DNA of 64,000 nucleotides from Synchiropus splendidus (GCF_027744825.2 NC_071345.1:3545501-3609500); one strand, 5' to 3'. Numbered from the stretch's first letter, positions 10,016 to 21,315 are shown. A program made the numbers and translations. Notes: generated by a model from the letters alone, not told the origin.

Positions 10016-11154
10016 ATGGCACATAAGAGAGTGAGTGCTTTTACCTCTGGTTTCAGATTCAACATGTGACGAATGCATGAAAGATGCCATTTTGTTGATC
10101 AAAATAATATTCAGTAGCCGCAGTCCATTTTATTGAGAAACATCTTTCGGCTACTGTTTAGGCTTCATAAACTGGAATGTTTATCTTTGGGCTAAATTAA
10201 TAACAATTTAAGTTAATATACATTAATAAGCAAACATATAGTAATGATTATGAAACAATGTTGAAGTAAAGTTACACAATAAAAGCAAGCACTTTTTAAT
10301 TATAAGTGAATTGCTGCTGCTTTATTTTGAATCATCCATTTGTCTTTCTCACTGAACTGTTTCCATCTTGCAGCCAACTGATTCTAGCAGAGAATACTTT
10401 CGAAAGTACCTGGAGAAAGGAGGTGTTGTTGATGGCCTAACCCATGGTATGTTGGATTTTATGCTTGAAACTAACTACTTTTTTTTTTTTTTTTTTTAAA
10501 CCTGCTTGTGTCTCTAGCGTTTAGCAAAAGTAACCTCAGAAGTGTTGAACATGTTGGAAAGGCCATCAGATCACTTCTCTAAATCCTGCGAAACTGTTGT
10601 TTATACAGATGAAATTAATATATGTCAATAATTTTGCATGCAAATCAAAGCTGAAATGCTTTTTGTTACTGCATTTGAATAATAAAAATGACAAATGCAA
10701 GTTACAAAATATATGTTTATGTTTGTAACAGTGGTTACTATGCAACTGAAAGATGAAGAAAGTAGTTTAGTTTAAATAAATACTTCCACAGCTCTTGCGT
10801 GGCACTGCTTTGTTGAAACAAATTCCATCCTGAACGGTTTTCTGATTTCAGCATTAGTGAACATGTATGAGCAACCCGAAAAGCCTGCTAACCCTCTTGA
10901 GTATCCTTCACCATGTTTGTTATTAAGTCACCAACATCTCCTTCAAGTTTAAATACTTCTCAGTTGAAAACTTGCTTCTCCATTGTCATTACTGTGGCAT
11001 CTTTAACTGGCAAAGATTTCTCAAAACTCACCTTGGAGTTGCCATAAGTGACGACGAGCTGCAGCAGGAGGTCGTTGACCTTCAGCAGAGGTGTGAGTTT
11101 TTGGAGGCTGAAAACAACAGGCTCAAAACAAAGGTAGTGTGTCTACTATTTGTG

Positions 11155-11238
<84 letters not shown>

Positions 11239-11339
11239 TTAAGTCTTTTAATCTTAATCGAAGAAATTGCTTTTTGTTTTCTCAGATCCAGGAACATGAA
11301 GAGTCGCAAAAAGACAAGAAGCCAATAGAGACGTCTTAA
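10016..11339 (+). CDS. mycbp: mycbp copy B (MYC-binding protein paralogue), 5 exons, 97 aa
   Basis: Second MYCBP gene, in the orientation and place expected from vertebrate synteny (between gja9 and rragc, same strand). Exons: 10016-10030, 10374-10446, 10852-10900, 11016-11133, 11286-11339 (15, 73, 49, 118, 54 bp; 294 with TAA). The first four exons match copy A in length exactly. The protein starts MAHKRPTDSSREYFRKYLEK, keeps VVDGLTHALVNMYEQPEKP and FLKTHLGVAISDDELQQEV, and ends in a coiled-coil-prone helix plus the tail EESQKDKKPIETS. By eye it is about 75% identical to copy A. Its N-terminus is further from human MYCBP than copy A's. Intron 3 has U12-type signals with an AAAG acceptor. Intron 4 is only about 150 bp and half of it is an (AT)n repeat. 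There is no frame damage, so it is probably functional; the two paralogues could have divided expression. Confidence 0.87.
10901..11015 (+). other. U12-type intron 3 of mycbp copy B
   Basis: The intron starts GTATCCTTCA and ends CATCTTTAACTGGCAAAG. The 5' site fits the U12 consensus; TCTTTAAC fits the U12 branch site, with its likely branch A (11006) 9 bases from the intron end. Position, phase (GA|A) and branch spacing equal those in copy A. There is no long pyrimidine tract before the AG, as expected for U12 introns. Confidence 0.75.
11157..11232. repeat. (AT)n dinucleotide repeat inside mycbp copy B intron 4
   Basis: About 38 AT units form most of a 152-bp intron. Such runs are unstable in length and can extrude hairpins. 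The run ends about 54 bases before the exon 5 acceptor. It creates the long IYIYIY open frames on both strands, which are artefacts. Confidence 0.95.
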
Positions 11340-12050
11340 ATATTTACTTTATCACGGACAAAAATTAGTTTACAAGTGAAGCAAAAGGGAGGGAAACTTT
11401 TTCATTTCACTCTTGTCAATCATGAACAATATTGAAAATGTGTCATACATGAAATGATAGCATACCATTTTGACTTTGTTGCCAAATGATGTTGTCAAAG
11501 AAGATTGAGTCAAACAACTATTTGTGTGACATGATGTACTCAGTAGCAGAAGATAAAGGGATTTAGCTCATCTTGAGGGGAAAGAATGCCACTTCCATGA
11601 GCGAGAAACGGCAGGTGATATAATCATTGTTCTGGTTCACCATGGTCCATCTGAGGAAATGATAAAATACATGTTTATGGGAACATTTTCCCTGAAATTA
11701 TTTTTTCTTTGTCTGATGTTTGATGCTCGCCTGGTGAAATGCCCCGTAATGCAAATGTAAAGCAATGAATTAAATAACATTAGGGTTTCTACCTAATGTT
11801 AAAATGATGGAAAACGTATTTTATGATTGAATATAATATATAATAATACGACAAAACTGAAGCGTTGGTCGCCATCTACTGGTTCATTTAAGAATGCGCC
11901 ACAACTGTTTGGTAATTGTTATGGAATGTTTTGCGTGTCGTTAGATCGGTTAAAATCGCTTGAAGTATGATAAACGTTGGGGTTTGTCTGCTATGAATAG
12001 GTCTGAAATATGTTTTGGCCTCTCACACAAACGTCAGGTCGCAAAACAAG
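11340..12050. other. mycbp copy B 3' flank and intergenic spacer
   Basis: This should contain the 3' UTR of mycbp copy B. No canonical AATAAA was found close to the stop. A phrase CGCCATCTACTGG (about 11871-11883) resembles the internal motif of the short inverted-repeat elements seen at 19.4 and 25 kb. Otherwise nothing is recognised. Confidence 0.3.
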
Positions 12051-12061
12051 TCTGAGTACTA

Positions 12062-12071
12062 GTCATGTGAC
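12062..12071 (+). promoter_or_regulatory. M-box / CLEAR-like MiT-TFE site upstream of rragc
   Basis: GTCATGTGAC contains TCATGTGA, the M-box recognised by MITF, TFEB and TFE3, and differs from the perfect CLEAR palindrome GTCACGTGAC by one base. It is 276 bases before the rragc ATG. MiT/TFE control of Rag C/D genes is established in mammals; the site here is a motif match only. Confidence 0.45.
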
Positions 12072-12100
12072 AGTGACTAGCAGTAGTTTATTGACAGCGC

Positions 12101-12347
12101 AACAGCCAATCACGTCAGGGGATGTAATCGCCCCAGCCAATGGGGCGCGGAGGGGTGGGCTCAACAGAGGGAGGTTTTCAGTGGTGAGGAAATCCCGTGG
12201 AAATGTGGTTGTTGGACAAGTATTCGGGACGTTTGTAGCGAAATATCCATCGCCGCTGGTGCGTAGCGGGCACCCGGAGACACAACGGCTGCGGCTAAGT
12301 GTGAGTAAGGGGGGGACCGGGGGAAAGCGACAGCCGCTTGGGTCAAA
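12101..12347 (+). promoter_or_regulatory. rragc promoter/5' UTR, CpG-rich with two CCAAT boxes
   Basis: CCAAT motifs lie at 12106-12110 and 12137-12141. The first runs straight into CACGTCA, a CRE-like half site. Sequence from about 12120 to 12530 is rich in G, C and CpG compared with its surroundings, and no TATA box is apparent, as for a housekeeping promoter. The transcription start probably lies between about 12150 and 12300. Confidence 0.5.
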
Positions 12348-14965
12348 ATGTCGATTCAGTACGAGGTGGAACAGCTGGCTGACAGCTACGGGGTTGCGGA
12401 CTCCTTCCCCAAAGATTTCGGTTATGGAGAGGAAGAGGCCGACATCGAGGACAGCCCGGCTCCCTCCGACAGCAAGCCGCGAATCCTCCTCATGGGCTTG
12501 AGGAGAAGTGGGAAATCCTCCATTCAGAAGGTACGAAGAGACGCCAGGTCTCTGGCGCTTCCCTCGGACTCGCGTTAGCTGGAGTGGATAGCAACTTAGC
12601 CGCAGAGTGGTGGTGCCTTCACTGCCCTCTCTCGACTCAGCACCAGCTGCTGTGTGTCTGTGGCGGAGCAGTCGATTATTGAGCGCTGCAGCATCGACAT
12701 CTGTGTCGCTAACTTGTCCGACATGCCAGATCTAGTGTGTGATGTTGGAGCCTCACATGACGGCAGCCCCACCTTCCCATCCTGCTCGTCAGAACCTCCA
12801 TTCATATAGTTTCACGATGAAGAGGTGACAGGAAGTGTCAGGTGAACGCAGAAGGAGCGAGCATCACAAGGCACAACCTTGTTTTACGGCTCGGCCGAAG
12901 TGACGGGCATATTCCTGAGCAGACTTTGACTCATACTACTGGTTTATTGAAGAAGGAAAATGGGCCCTTTTCCCCAAATAAAATGCTGTAACCCCTGTCG
13001 TATATTAAGGTATTACATTTTATCTGGCGATCTACATCCAGGTTACATCACAGACTTTCTGAATCAGAATCAGACAAACTTTATTAATCCCCATAGAAAT
13101 TTTGTTCATGCTCCGTAAACAATGAAAATATGAATATGAAATGTAAAATATAAAATGCAAAATACGAAATGATCTCTTTTTTTTTTTAAACAGACAGTGA
13201 AAGAAAGTGGAAAGAAGGCTGTGCATATAGTGGACATAAAGACGAACATGGAAGCAGGCTATATGCAAAATATAATAGCACGTTGAGGAGGACAAAGTGC
13301 CAAAACTCCTCAATGATGTACAGTTTTATTGCCACAGGACGACGGGACCTCCTGTGGCGCTCAGCCTTTGTGATGGAAAGACTTCGGTTGAACTCATCAC
13401 ATTATTAGAAGCATCTCAATGGTAGAAATGAAGGATATATGAAGGGATTGATAATCCAGATTTGTAGTCAATCTTAAAAAGCTACTCCCGTGATGCCCAC
13501 CCAGGCCGAGGACATGAAGTCAAAGGAAGGAACTTGAGTGGTAATTCTCAGGGGGGGATTCTGTGAATTGTCTTTGGAAGTGAGCACCAGTGAGATGCTT
13601 CGCTTGTTGTGACTAGTGGCAGAAGTGCATCAGGTGTCTCAAGGTACCAGAACTTTATTTCATTAAACCTTCTTGAGAAACATTCAGTGGGTTCCATTGC
13701 CCTCGAAACGCTTTGAATTCTCCTCCTGTCAGGTGGTTAATTACTTCCACAAAGAAGTTAAAAGCATCAGAAAAGATTTTGTGAGGGGACCTGAAGGGCC
13801 TAACTTCATTTTGCTTGAAAACTGTATGCAACGCTGTCATGCCAGCCATGTATTATTAATGTTAAAACCCAACCATTGCTCTCTATTGCCAGTACATTGA
13901 GTGATTTAATAGTTTTCTTCTTACAACCGCCTTCCACTGATCCTCCGAGCTTGCAGATTCATTTCCCAGTTCCAGCGTGTTTGGGCTGGACAGCATGTGA
14001 TTTGGCTTTCCTGCTGGTTCACTGGAATCACACACTCTGGCAGCAACGTGCACTCACTGTCAACGTTTACCTTTCACATGTCATATGACTGCTCCACAGG
14101 AGAGCCTTTGTTCTGTTTCCTGCTCTTAAAATTCACATTTCTCTCCCTTGCTCTTTCAGGTAGTTTTCCACAAAATGTCTCCCAACGAGACCTTGTTCTT
14201 GGAAAGCACCAACAAGATATACAAAGATGATATATCCAGCACCTCCTTCGTCAACTTCCAAATCTGGGACTTCCCAGGCCAGGTGGACTTCTTCGACCCC
14301 ACCTTTGACTATGAGATGATCTTCAGAGCCACGGGAGCTTTGATATTTGTCATTGACGCTCAGGTGACTCACCTTTTTTTTCTTTTTTTTTACGGCATCC
14401 TACTTATCCACCGCAATTTAAAGGGTTTAAACTGAATCGCGGTGTTGTTTCTTTGTGTTACACGGCGTTGAATTGTGTGAAATTTGGTTCAGGATGATTA
14501 TGTGGAGGCCCTCGGGAGACTGCACCTCACCGTGTCGCGGGCCTACCGGGTCAACCCCGAGATCAACTTCGAGGTGTTCATCCACAAGGTGGACGGCCTT
14601 TCGGACGATCACAAAATCGAGACCCAGAGAGACATTCACCAGAGAGCCAACGACGACTTGGCCGACGCAAGTTTAGAGAAGCTCCACCTCAGGTACGAGA
14701 AATCCTGCTGACCAGTTTCAATACTTGGTCCCTTAGATCAAACTGAACATCTGTCAACAAGGAAATTAAACAAAAAATCTGTTAAATTTATTCATAGACA
14801 TTTTTGTTCTGAATGCTTTGCCATTGTCAGCATGTGGGGACCGGATCATCTGGCAGGAAACTCTGGCCGTAAATAGATGACTCATCATTAATAATAACAT
14901 TCATTTGCAATTTATTCATGAATGAAACCAACAAAGTTTGCGAGTTTCCGAGGCACTGAAATGTG

Positions 14966-14996
<31 letters not shown>

Positions 14997-17900
14997 TAAT
15001 CCACTTGGTTTCATGAGTACAAATGTCGGTTGGATGTGAGGAACTAGAACAGTGAACTTACTTCCTCAGTAGCTTAACAAGTGTCCTGATGACTTCCTGA
15101 CCAGCTTGTCCTGGTGTTCAGCAAGTCTAGCGCCACCTACATATTAATAAACTCAGTGCGTTCATGAAATTCCACACTTGTGCTGTAATGGTGGTGGAGA
15201 CACGTTGAGCAAGAGAAAAGTCTTGGCGTTTCTCAATATTGAGGCTTGTAGAAATGGAACCTTGAGGGCATGAAGGTGTGTTTTTGCTTCACACTTCTTT
15301 TATAACTGACGCTGGAGTTACTAATGTCGCCTTTTCCTCGATGTTATCCATGTTTTGCTCATCATTTCAAGCTTAGATGAGTTAAAAGTAGATCAGATAG
15401 TGATTTAAACAAGAGTGAGCGGAACTGGACTCACAGTTGAGCCCAATAAACTCGCCTTGTGACCTGGGAACTGGTCTTTTGAATACTTTATTATATGCTG
15501 TTCACTGTGTTTGCACAGAACAGACTGATCAGACGGCATTTTCTTGGGTTGTTTATGAAGTCACGTGCTGACGTCAGCATATTTGAAGGGCCTCCGTGAC
15601 ATTTCTCTTCAGCCTCCTAATGTAGAAACCGAGCCAGTGGAGGAGCGGATGTTTCCTGTGAGGGTCAGGTGGTACAAGGAAGCACAAACTGTTTCTCTTT
15701 CCCATAGTCATTATTCAACTTTAAATGAATGGACTTTTTTCCAAGTATGTGCTTTTTTTATATGATTGATTCAAATCTAAAAACGTTGCTTGCTCTCATC
15801 ACCCAAAAATGAAGCATGTATTTTACATTTGACTGCGGGTCCTTCCAATGTCAGCATTTACTACAATGTCAGCATTTACTTACTCCTGAACTCCTGAATT
15901 CCTTTGTCTTCGCTGCTGCTGTCTCTAACATTAAGGTTCTCTGGAGATTTGAACCTCTGTCAGCGGCACCATGTACTTTATTAGGTTTCACATGTTTTCG
16001 TACACCTGTGATAAAGGATGTGGATGTGTGTGTTAGATGTCGCTGATCTACATTCAGTGTGCGTGACTTGAGGAAGGAAAACTCTCTCATGATGTCAACG
16101 ACGACTCACTTCCTCTTCTCTTCCTCCCACATTCAGCTTCTACTTGACGAGTATTTACGACCACTCCATCTTTGAGGCCTTCAGCAAAGTGGTGCAGAAA
16201 CTCATCCCTCAGCTTCCCACGCTGGAGAACCTCTTAAATATCTTCATTTCTGTAAGTCAACTGACTTGGAGTCCTTTTTCCACTGGTAAACAAACTGTAC
16301 CAGGTTTACTTTAAACCTGGGGTTCTGAACCTTTCTGACCTCGATGCCCACCTTTCCCCAAACAAATGGAAGTGATTCATTACTCTTGATTTTGTTTGTG
16401 ATCAATAACCATATTTAATCGACTCACAGGTAAACAAACCAGAACGTGGTAAAATGTGATCATAAGTCCAACCAGCAGCAGAACCAGGTGCAAGTCATTT
16501 GAATCAAATTTACCATAGAAAAAAGGGGAAAAAATACACTTGATGCAAAAAATGGAAAAAAAATTAATAAAATTCTGACTAAAGTAAATATAATAAAATG
16601 AAATATCATATGATAAAAATAATATATTTTATTAAAACTCCAATATTTCAAGTAATTTTCAAAATTGCTTCAACAGGTGCTTTCATGAACAGTTTCCACT
16701 GTTGTGGGCGCCATCACTTTCTTTATCATTTTTTCTTCTTCTCAAGAACTTCTCCATAGTTGGTAACTATCACAGATTTGTAGCTGTCAAGTCAATTGAG
16801 TGACACACTACTGCCATATGTGTAGTAAAACTGAGTGTCTCACAGCCCAAAGGTGTAAAACAAAAACTTTCCCTGTGGTTAACAATCACTGGTTAAAACT
16901 TTTGTTTTTATTGGCATTTGTTCTTGTCCGTGACACTTTTTTAAAACTTTTGTATTCAACATTTTAACTTTCAATCACAAAAATGTGAGGTCTGTTTTAA
17001 CCTTTTGTATGTGGCTTCATTTGTAACTTTAAAGAGGGGTCACTCATGTGATATCATAACTGTCTTGTATTTTATTAGTCTTCCAAGGCCATCATCCATC
17101 CAGTTTGTTTTTGAACTTAAGTTCATAGATAGCAGAGCATTGTAGAACTGAATGCAGACCAGTCTTCCTCCACGTTGTTAAAGCCTTCTTCTTGCTCTAT
17201 AACTTGGTTTTTAAAGGGCATATGAGCCCTATTGTTGTGATTAAAACCATTCAAATCCATGCATAAATATTCCTCAAATGAAGTCATATTGTCTGTGAAA
17301 AAGTGAGTGAATCAAAGCACATTCCTGTGTGTAATGTTCAATTCCATGAGTCCTACTCAGCCTCTTTTCTCATTACATCTCTGACTTATTTGTCACTCAG
17401 TTCTCATCGCAGCTGTCCATTTGACTCTTCTCTCTCCTCGTCCAACAGAATTCAGGAATAGAGAAAGCCTTTCTGTTCGACGTGGTCAGCAAGATCTACA
17501 TCGCCACCGACAGCTCGCCTGTTGACATGCAGTCGTACGAGCTGTGCTGCGACATGATCGACGTGGTCATCGATGTCTCTTGTATTTATGGGTAAGTTTG
17601 GCTCCCCTCCTGTCGCCCTCTTTACCTCACAGTCCTTTAAAAGATTCTTTCTTTTTCCTCCTCTGGAGTCTGAGTGAAGACGGCAGTGGCAGTGCTTACG
17701 ACAAAGAGTCCATGGCTATCATCAAACTCAACAACACAACTGTGCTCTACCTGAAGGAAGTCACCAAGTTCCTGGCTCTGGTTTGCATCTTGCGTGAAGA
17801 AAGTTTTGAGCGCAAAGGTGAGACATGGGCGGCGTTTAAGTTCTTTGGTTCATGAGTTGCACATAGACGGAAGGAATGATGTGGTCTTTTTCCTCCCAGG

Positions 17901-18054
17901 TTTGATAGACTACAACTTCCACTGTTTCCGAAAGGCCATCCACGAGGTATTTGAGGTTGGCGTGTCCACGCAGCGTCCGGCCGGCCCTCAGGCGGTGGGC
18001 TCGCCCTGCGCCAAGGCGGTCGCCCTCAACGGCACGCCCCGTAACACCGTCTAA
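12348..18054 (+). CDS. rragc: Ras-related GTP-binding protein C (RagC), 7 coding exons, 382 aa
   Basis: RagC pairs with RagA/B on the lysosome surface; in amino-acid sufficiency the GDP-bound RagC partner helps recruit mTORC1. Exons: 12348-12530, 14160-14363, 14493-14692, 16137-16251, 17449-17591, 17669-17817, 17900-18054 (1149 bp with TAA), all GT-AG. Residues 50-57 are the P-loop GLRRSGKS, 97-102 are WDFPGQ (switch II side), and 160-163 are HKVD (guanine specificity). The C-terminal half (from about 220) is the roadblock-type dimerisation domain and is nearly identical to human. The N-terminal extension ([27 protein letters not shown]) and the tail (NGTPRNTV) fit RagC, not RagD. The protein is 17 residues shorter than human, mainly in the acidic/Gly-rich N-terminal linker. 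Strong synteny with mycbp and gja9. Intron 1 (1.6 kb) carries a LINE-type fragment. Confidence 0.95.
13060..13400. repeat. LINE/SINE-tail type repeat in rragc intron 1
   Basis: GAATCAGAATCAGACAAACTTTATTAATCCCCATAG is the standard end of a fish LINE-derived repeat. Farther on, TTTTATTGCCACAGGACGACGGGACCTCCTGTGGCGCTC belongs to the same repeat family. It is the same class as the copy at 8998. Confidence 0.55.
14962..14997. repeat. (GT)n followed by poly-T in rragc intron 3
   Basis: A GT run of about nine units passes directly into 18 T residues. This is a simple-sequence microsatellite, with no function apparent. Confidence 0.9.
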
Positions 18055-18614
18055 ACACTGATGCAAGATAGGAACAGACGCAGGGAGGAACCCGAGTAGC
18101 AGAGACTTCTTAACCCGGAGCTCACCACCCCTCGCTCCCACTAGCTCAAACGGATCAAGACAGTGTGGGATAAACACTGAAATCACCAGGGACCATGTCG
18201 AGGAGCCCTGCTGGATGTGAGGAAATCCAAAAACTGCTTTACCCGACGGGAAATCTGAGATTTCCTGGAGCGTTTTAACTGCTGCTGGTCCCCGACTATG
18301 ACCAACGAGAGCAAACATTTGTCGTCTCCTCACTGTGGAGTTTTTAGGATTCAGGTCGTGTTTAAAAAAATAAAAAAAGAAATAAAAAAAAAGGAAAAAA
18401 CACCCACACCAGTGACTGGAACCTGTTCAAAGATGGCCTTATGTAGATAAAGCTAACGCTTTCTCTCACTCGCTCACCTGGATGCTGCCCACAATTCACC
18501 TCTGAAGGGATACACCAAAAGGGATTGTCGCGTGAGAGGGATGCCTGTAGATACTCATGAATGTATGTGTCAGCTCTTTTATGTGCGCGTGCTCATTCTC
18601 ATTAACCACTAGCT

Positions 18615-18620
18615 AATAAA
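18615..18620 (+). terminator. poly(A) signal of rragc
   Basis: AATAAA lies 561 bases after the stop and is followed at 12-20 bases by a GTGTGTGCTCC element, a good downstream GU-rich signal. The 3' UTR would be about 0.58 kb and includes an A-rich tract (about 18363-18400). Confidence 0.65.
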
Positions 18621-18639
18621 CTCTGCGATCAGTGTGTGC

Positions 18640-19437
18640 TCCACTGAACCTGATCGACTTCCTGTTAAACGGCTGGAAATGCACTGCCAGAATACTTTCA
18701 CCAAGCGGCTTGTGTTGATTTACTCTTCTGTCTGATCTGAAACATGGCTACAACATCAGTCTTTTCCCACATTGAATCCTTCAAATCTTCCACTTTCACC
18801 GTCTGAGATCAACATGTACTCATTCCATGTGTGATTGTCGTCGTGTACGTGTCAGCAATGTTCAACCAACACGGAAGCAGAGTCACAACATCCTAGTTTG
18901 TTTACATGCTGTCAGCGGAGGCGGAGCTGGTCTGGTCATGCAGGATTGGCAGGTTTGCTGAACTATGTGAGTCCTCTGCTTCAGTACTGCTCGAAAACGA
19001 AATGAAAAATAAACACATGCACATCTGGACCGACCTGGAGAAGTGATTCAGTGTGTTGCACCACTTCTTGAAAGGTGTACGGATAACATCAGGCACACAG
19101 ATACTACTGTTGACATCATGTGCAGTGGGCTGCAAACGTCCAAGACGGAAACTCTCAGAACTGAGCAGAGGAAAAAAAATGAAAAAAATTTCTCCAGTGT
19201 AGACAGAAGGAAAAGTCACAAACACAATGCTTTTTTGTTCAGTAGGACTCTGGGCTGTGAAAAGGTTTTTGAAAACGATAGTGCACTATAAACTATTGTA
19301 TCATGGTGTCAGCACTGTGTTCAGTCACGTGAGACTACAGGCTTGATTTCTCCTGGTACAAGGAGAAATCTCTCACTGTCACTCTTCAAGAGGTTTGGCT
19401 TCCCTGAGCAGTTTCATCTTGTATTGCTTCTTCAGAA
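18640..19437. other. Intergenic, nothing recognised
   Basis: Unique-looking sequence after the rragc poly(A) site. The open frames on both strands near 18902-19291 overlap each other, show no family resemblance and are taken as chance. Confidence 0.3.
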
Positions 19438-19633
19438 GTAGTGATGGGCTGATGGGGCTTCATGAAGCAGGGTCCTTGTTTTGAGAGCTCAGTAGGTGGC
19501 GCTGTTGGATAAAAAATGAGTCGAGGTTTCATGGAAATGGTTGTTCAAAATCCAAAGATTTTTGACCAGGGAGTCTAGAGGGCTGAAAAACTGGCGACAC
19601 TGTTTCATGAAGCCTCATCTGTCCATCACTACT
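19438..19633. mobile_element. Short inverted-repeat element (MITE), copy 1
   Basis: The left end AGTGATGGGCTGATGGGGCTTCATGAA pairs with the right end read in reverse (AGTGATGGACAGATGAGGCTTCATGAA), giving about 27-bp imperfect terminal inverted repeats. The body is about 140 bp with GTAGGTGGCGCTGTTGG and a GAGGTTTCATGGAA motif. It has no coding capacity. Further copies lie at 19708, 25041 and 52363. Confidence 0.65.
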
Positions 19634-19707
19634 GCATTGCCTTGCCCCTCTCAACTACAGCTACAGTATCTTTCTGAGGTCTTCTGACACCTCCTTGAGC
19701 TTTATGG

Positions 19708-19905
19708 CTGTTGAGATGAGGTGTCATGAAACAGTACTGCAGGGTTGATGAAATTTTCAGAGGCCACTAGATGGCGCTCTTGGTTTACAAATGATGTGAG
19801 GTTCCATGGTATTAGTTGTTCAAACCCAGACAATTTACAGCAGACTGTGCCCTCTGGTGGCCCTTGAAAATCTGTTTCATGAAGCTTCATCAACCCGTCA
19901 CTACT
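19708..19905. mobile_element. Short inverted-repeat element (MITE), copy 2
   Basis: Same family as the element ending 75 bases before. The left end has GATGAGGTGTCATGAAACAGT, the right end TGTTTCATGAAGCTTCATCAACCCGTCACTACT. The internal motif AGATGGCGCTCTTGG and a GAGGTTCCATGG motif match copy 1. The left end is less well preserved. Confidence 0.6.
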
Positions 19906-20570
19906 GACAAGCATAGGATGACTGTGGATAGGAGCATAGTGGACACTATTTATCGGGAGAAATCAGGCCTATATAAATGTGCTGTGACACTGTGATGCAA
20001 ATAGTTTATGGTGTGCAATCATTTTCAACTCCAAATATCATCTGTGCAAGGGTGTGAACACTTTTGCAACGACAGAATTCACAGTAAAGAGTTCTTTCCA
20101 ACAAAAACCGTGGTGGATCGTTTTGCACTGATCTGAGAAACTGAGGTTTTGGTCATGGGTGTGAAGCCTTTTGCAACCCACTGGAGGAATGTTGTAAGAC
20201 ACACACGAGGACCCCGAGGCAGGATTCAGTCTTAAGACCGCTGGTGATGCAACCTGTTGATAAACACGTTGTTGACCGATGTCTTTGCACTCAATCGCAC
20301 AACCAGGGAGACCTGGTATGCTCTGTTTTTGGTATGATTTTCTGGTGTTTCATCACAGATGATTTCATCATAAAAGAGCTGAAAGAACAGAAGTTCCCTG
20401 GTGACTCTCACAGGTGACAAGCAGCACAACTCTCCACATGTGACACGTGAAAAGATCTCAAAAGGCTTTCCAGGACTGAAGGTCCGTAGGTCCGAGTAAA
20501 CGGCAAGCAGGGATTTATGTTAATATGTGATGGTTTTCTGGGTTCACTCCGATACAAACAAAATATTCAG

Positions 20571-21315
20571 AGCTGTATTCTACCGAGCTCTGGAAGTGAC
20601 ATGCTTGTGTTTATTTTTTTGTATGTGACATGCATGACTTTATTTTTTTTTTTTAGCCCGAGATAACAGTTATCTCGAGAAAATTTTTATCCCAAGAAAC
20701 GATTACTTCCTGTAACCATTATGTCTCCCATGGCTTCGTAAGTGTTCGTCAACGTTGTCATTCACTGTCTGCAAGTCAGAATATAGCAGATGGTAAAGTC
20801 TGTGCGCTTTTAACACTCTGATCAAGTGGCTTCTACTAAAAGTAATGACTTTCTTTTCGAGATAACAGTTATCTCGAGATAATTTCTATCTTGGGATAAA
20901 AAAAAATAAAGTCTTACATGTCACTCCCAGGGACGCATAATGCGTATAGCTTCGCCACATATGGTATTATTCTGAGTATAAAGCACTTGATCAGAGTGTT
21001 AAAAGCGCACAGACTTGCAGACAGTGATTGACAACGTTGACAAACAGTTACGAAGCCATGGGAGGCGTAGTGGTTCCAGGAGGACGTAGACAAAATGCTT
21101 TGCCAGAGATGCAGTTACGCAGGCGCTGACATTCACGGTTGTATCTTGAGATAAAAATTACCTCGAGATAACAGTTATCTCGAGATAAAATTATCACGAG
21201 ATAAAAATTATCTCGAGGTAATTGCTATCTCGGGCAAAAAAAAAATGAAGTCATGCATGCCACATCCCTAAAAAATAAACACATGCATGTCACTTCCAGG
21301 GCTCCGTAGTATTCA
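20571..21315. mobile_element. Large foldback element with palindromic TTATCTCGAGATAA arms
   Basis: The outer ends are inverted repeats of about 70 bp: left ATTCTACCGAGCTCTGGAAG then TGACATGC...GTGTTTATTTTTT...GCATGACTTTAT; right is the same in reverse, ending CCAGGGCTCCGTAGTATTC. Inside, a second inverted pair of about 80 bp (about 20730-20826 and 20992-21061) shares CATGGCTTCGTAA, GTCAACGTTGTCA, CACTGTCTGCAAGTC and GCGCTTTTAACACTCTGATCAAG. Between the arms the palindromic word AGATAACAGTTATCTCGAGA and variants recur (20660, 20858, 21166-21185, and relatives to 21232). No transposase frame. It is probably a non-autonomous DNA transposon, or a nested pair; superfamily not assigned. Confidence 0.65.

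Noticed and set aside
10972..11328. 118-codon frame containing mycbp exon 4 and an IYIYIY run
   Set aside because: Exon 4 read through into the (AT)n intron; the true exon ends at 11133 before GTAGTG.
12010..12501. 163-codon frame over the rragc promoter and exon 1
   Set aside because: Different frame from RagC and due to CpG-rich sequence lacking stops.
12348..18054. Identity as rragd
   Set aside because: The N-terminal PKDFGYG stretch, the short tail ending NGTPRNTV and mycbp synteny indicate RagC; RagD has a longer basic tail.
17836..18333. 165-codon minus-strand frame
   Set aside because: Antisense shadow of rragc exon 7 and its 3' UTR.
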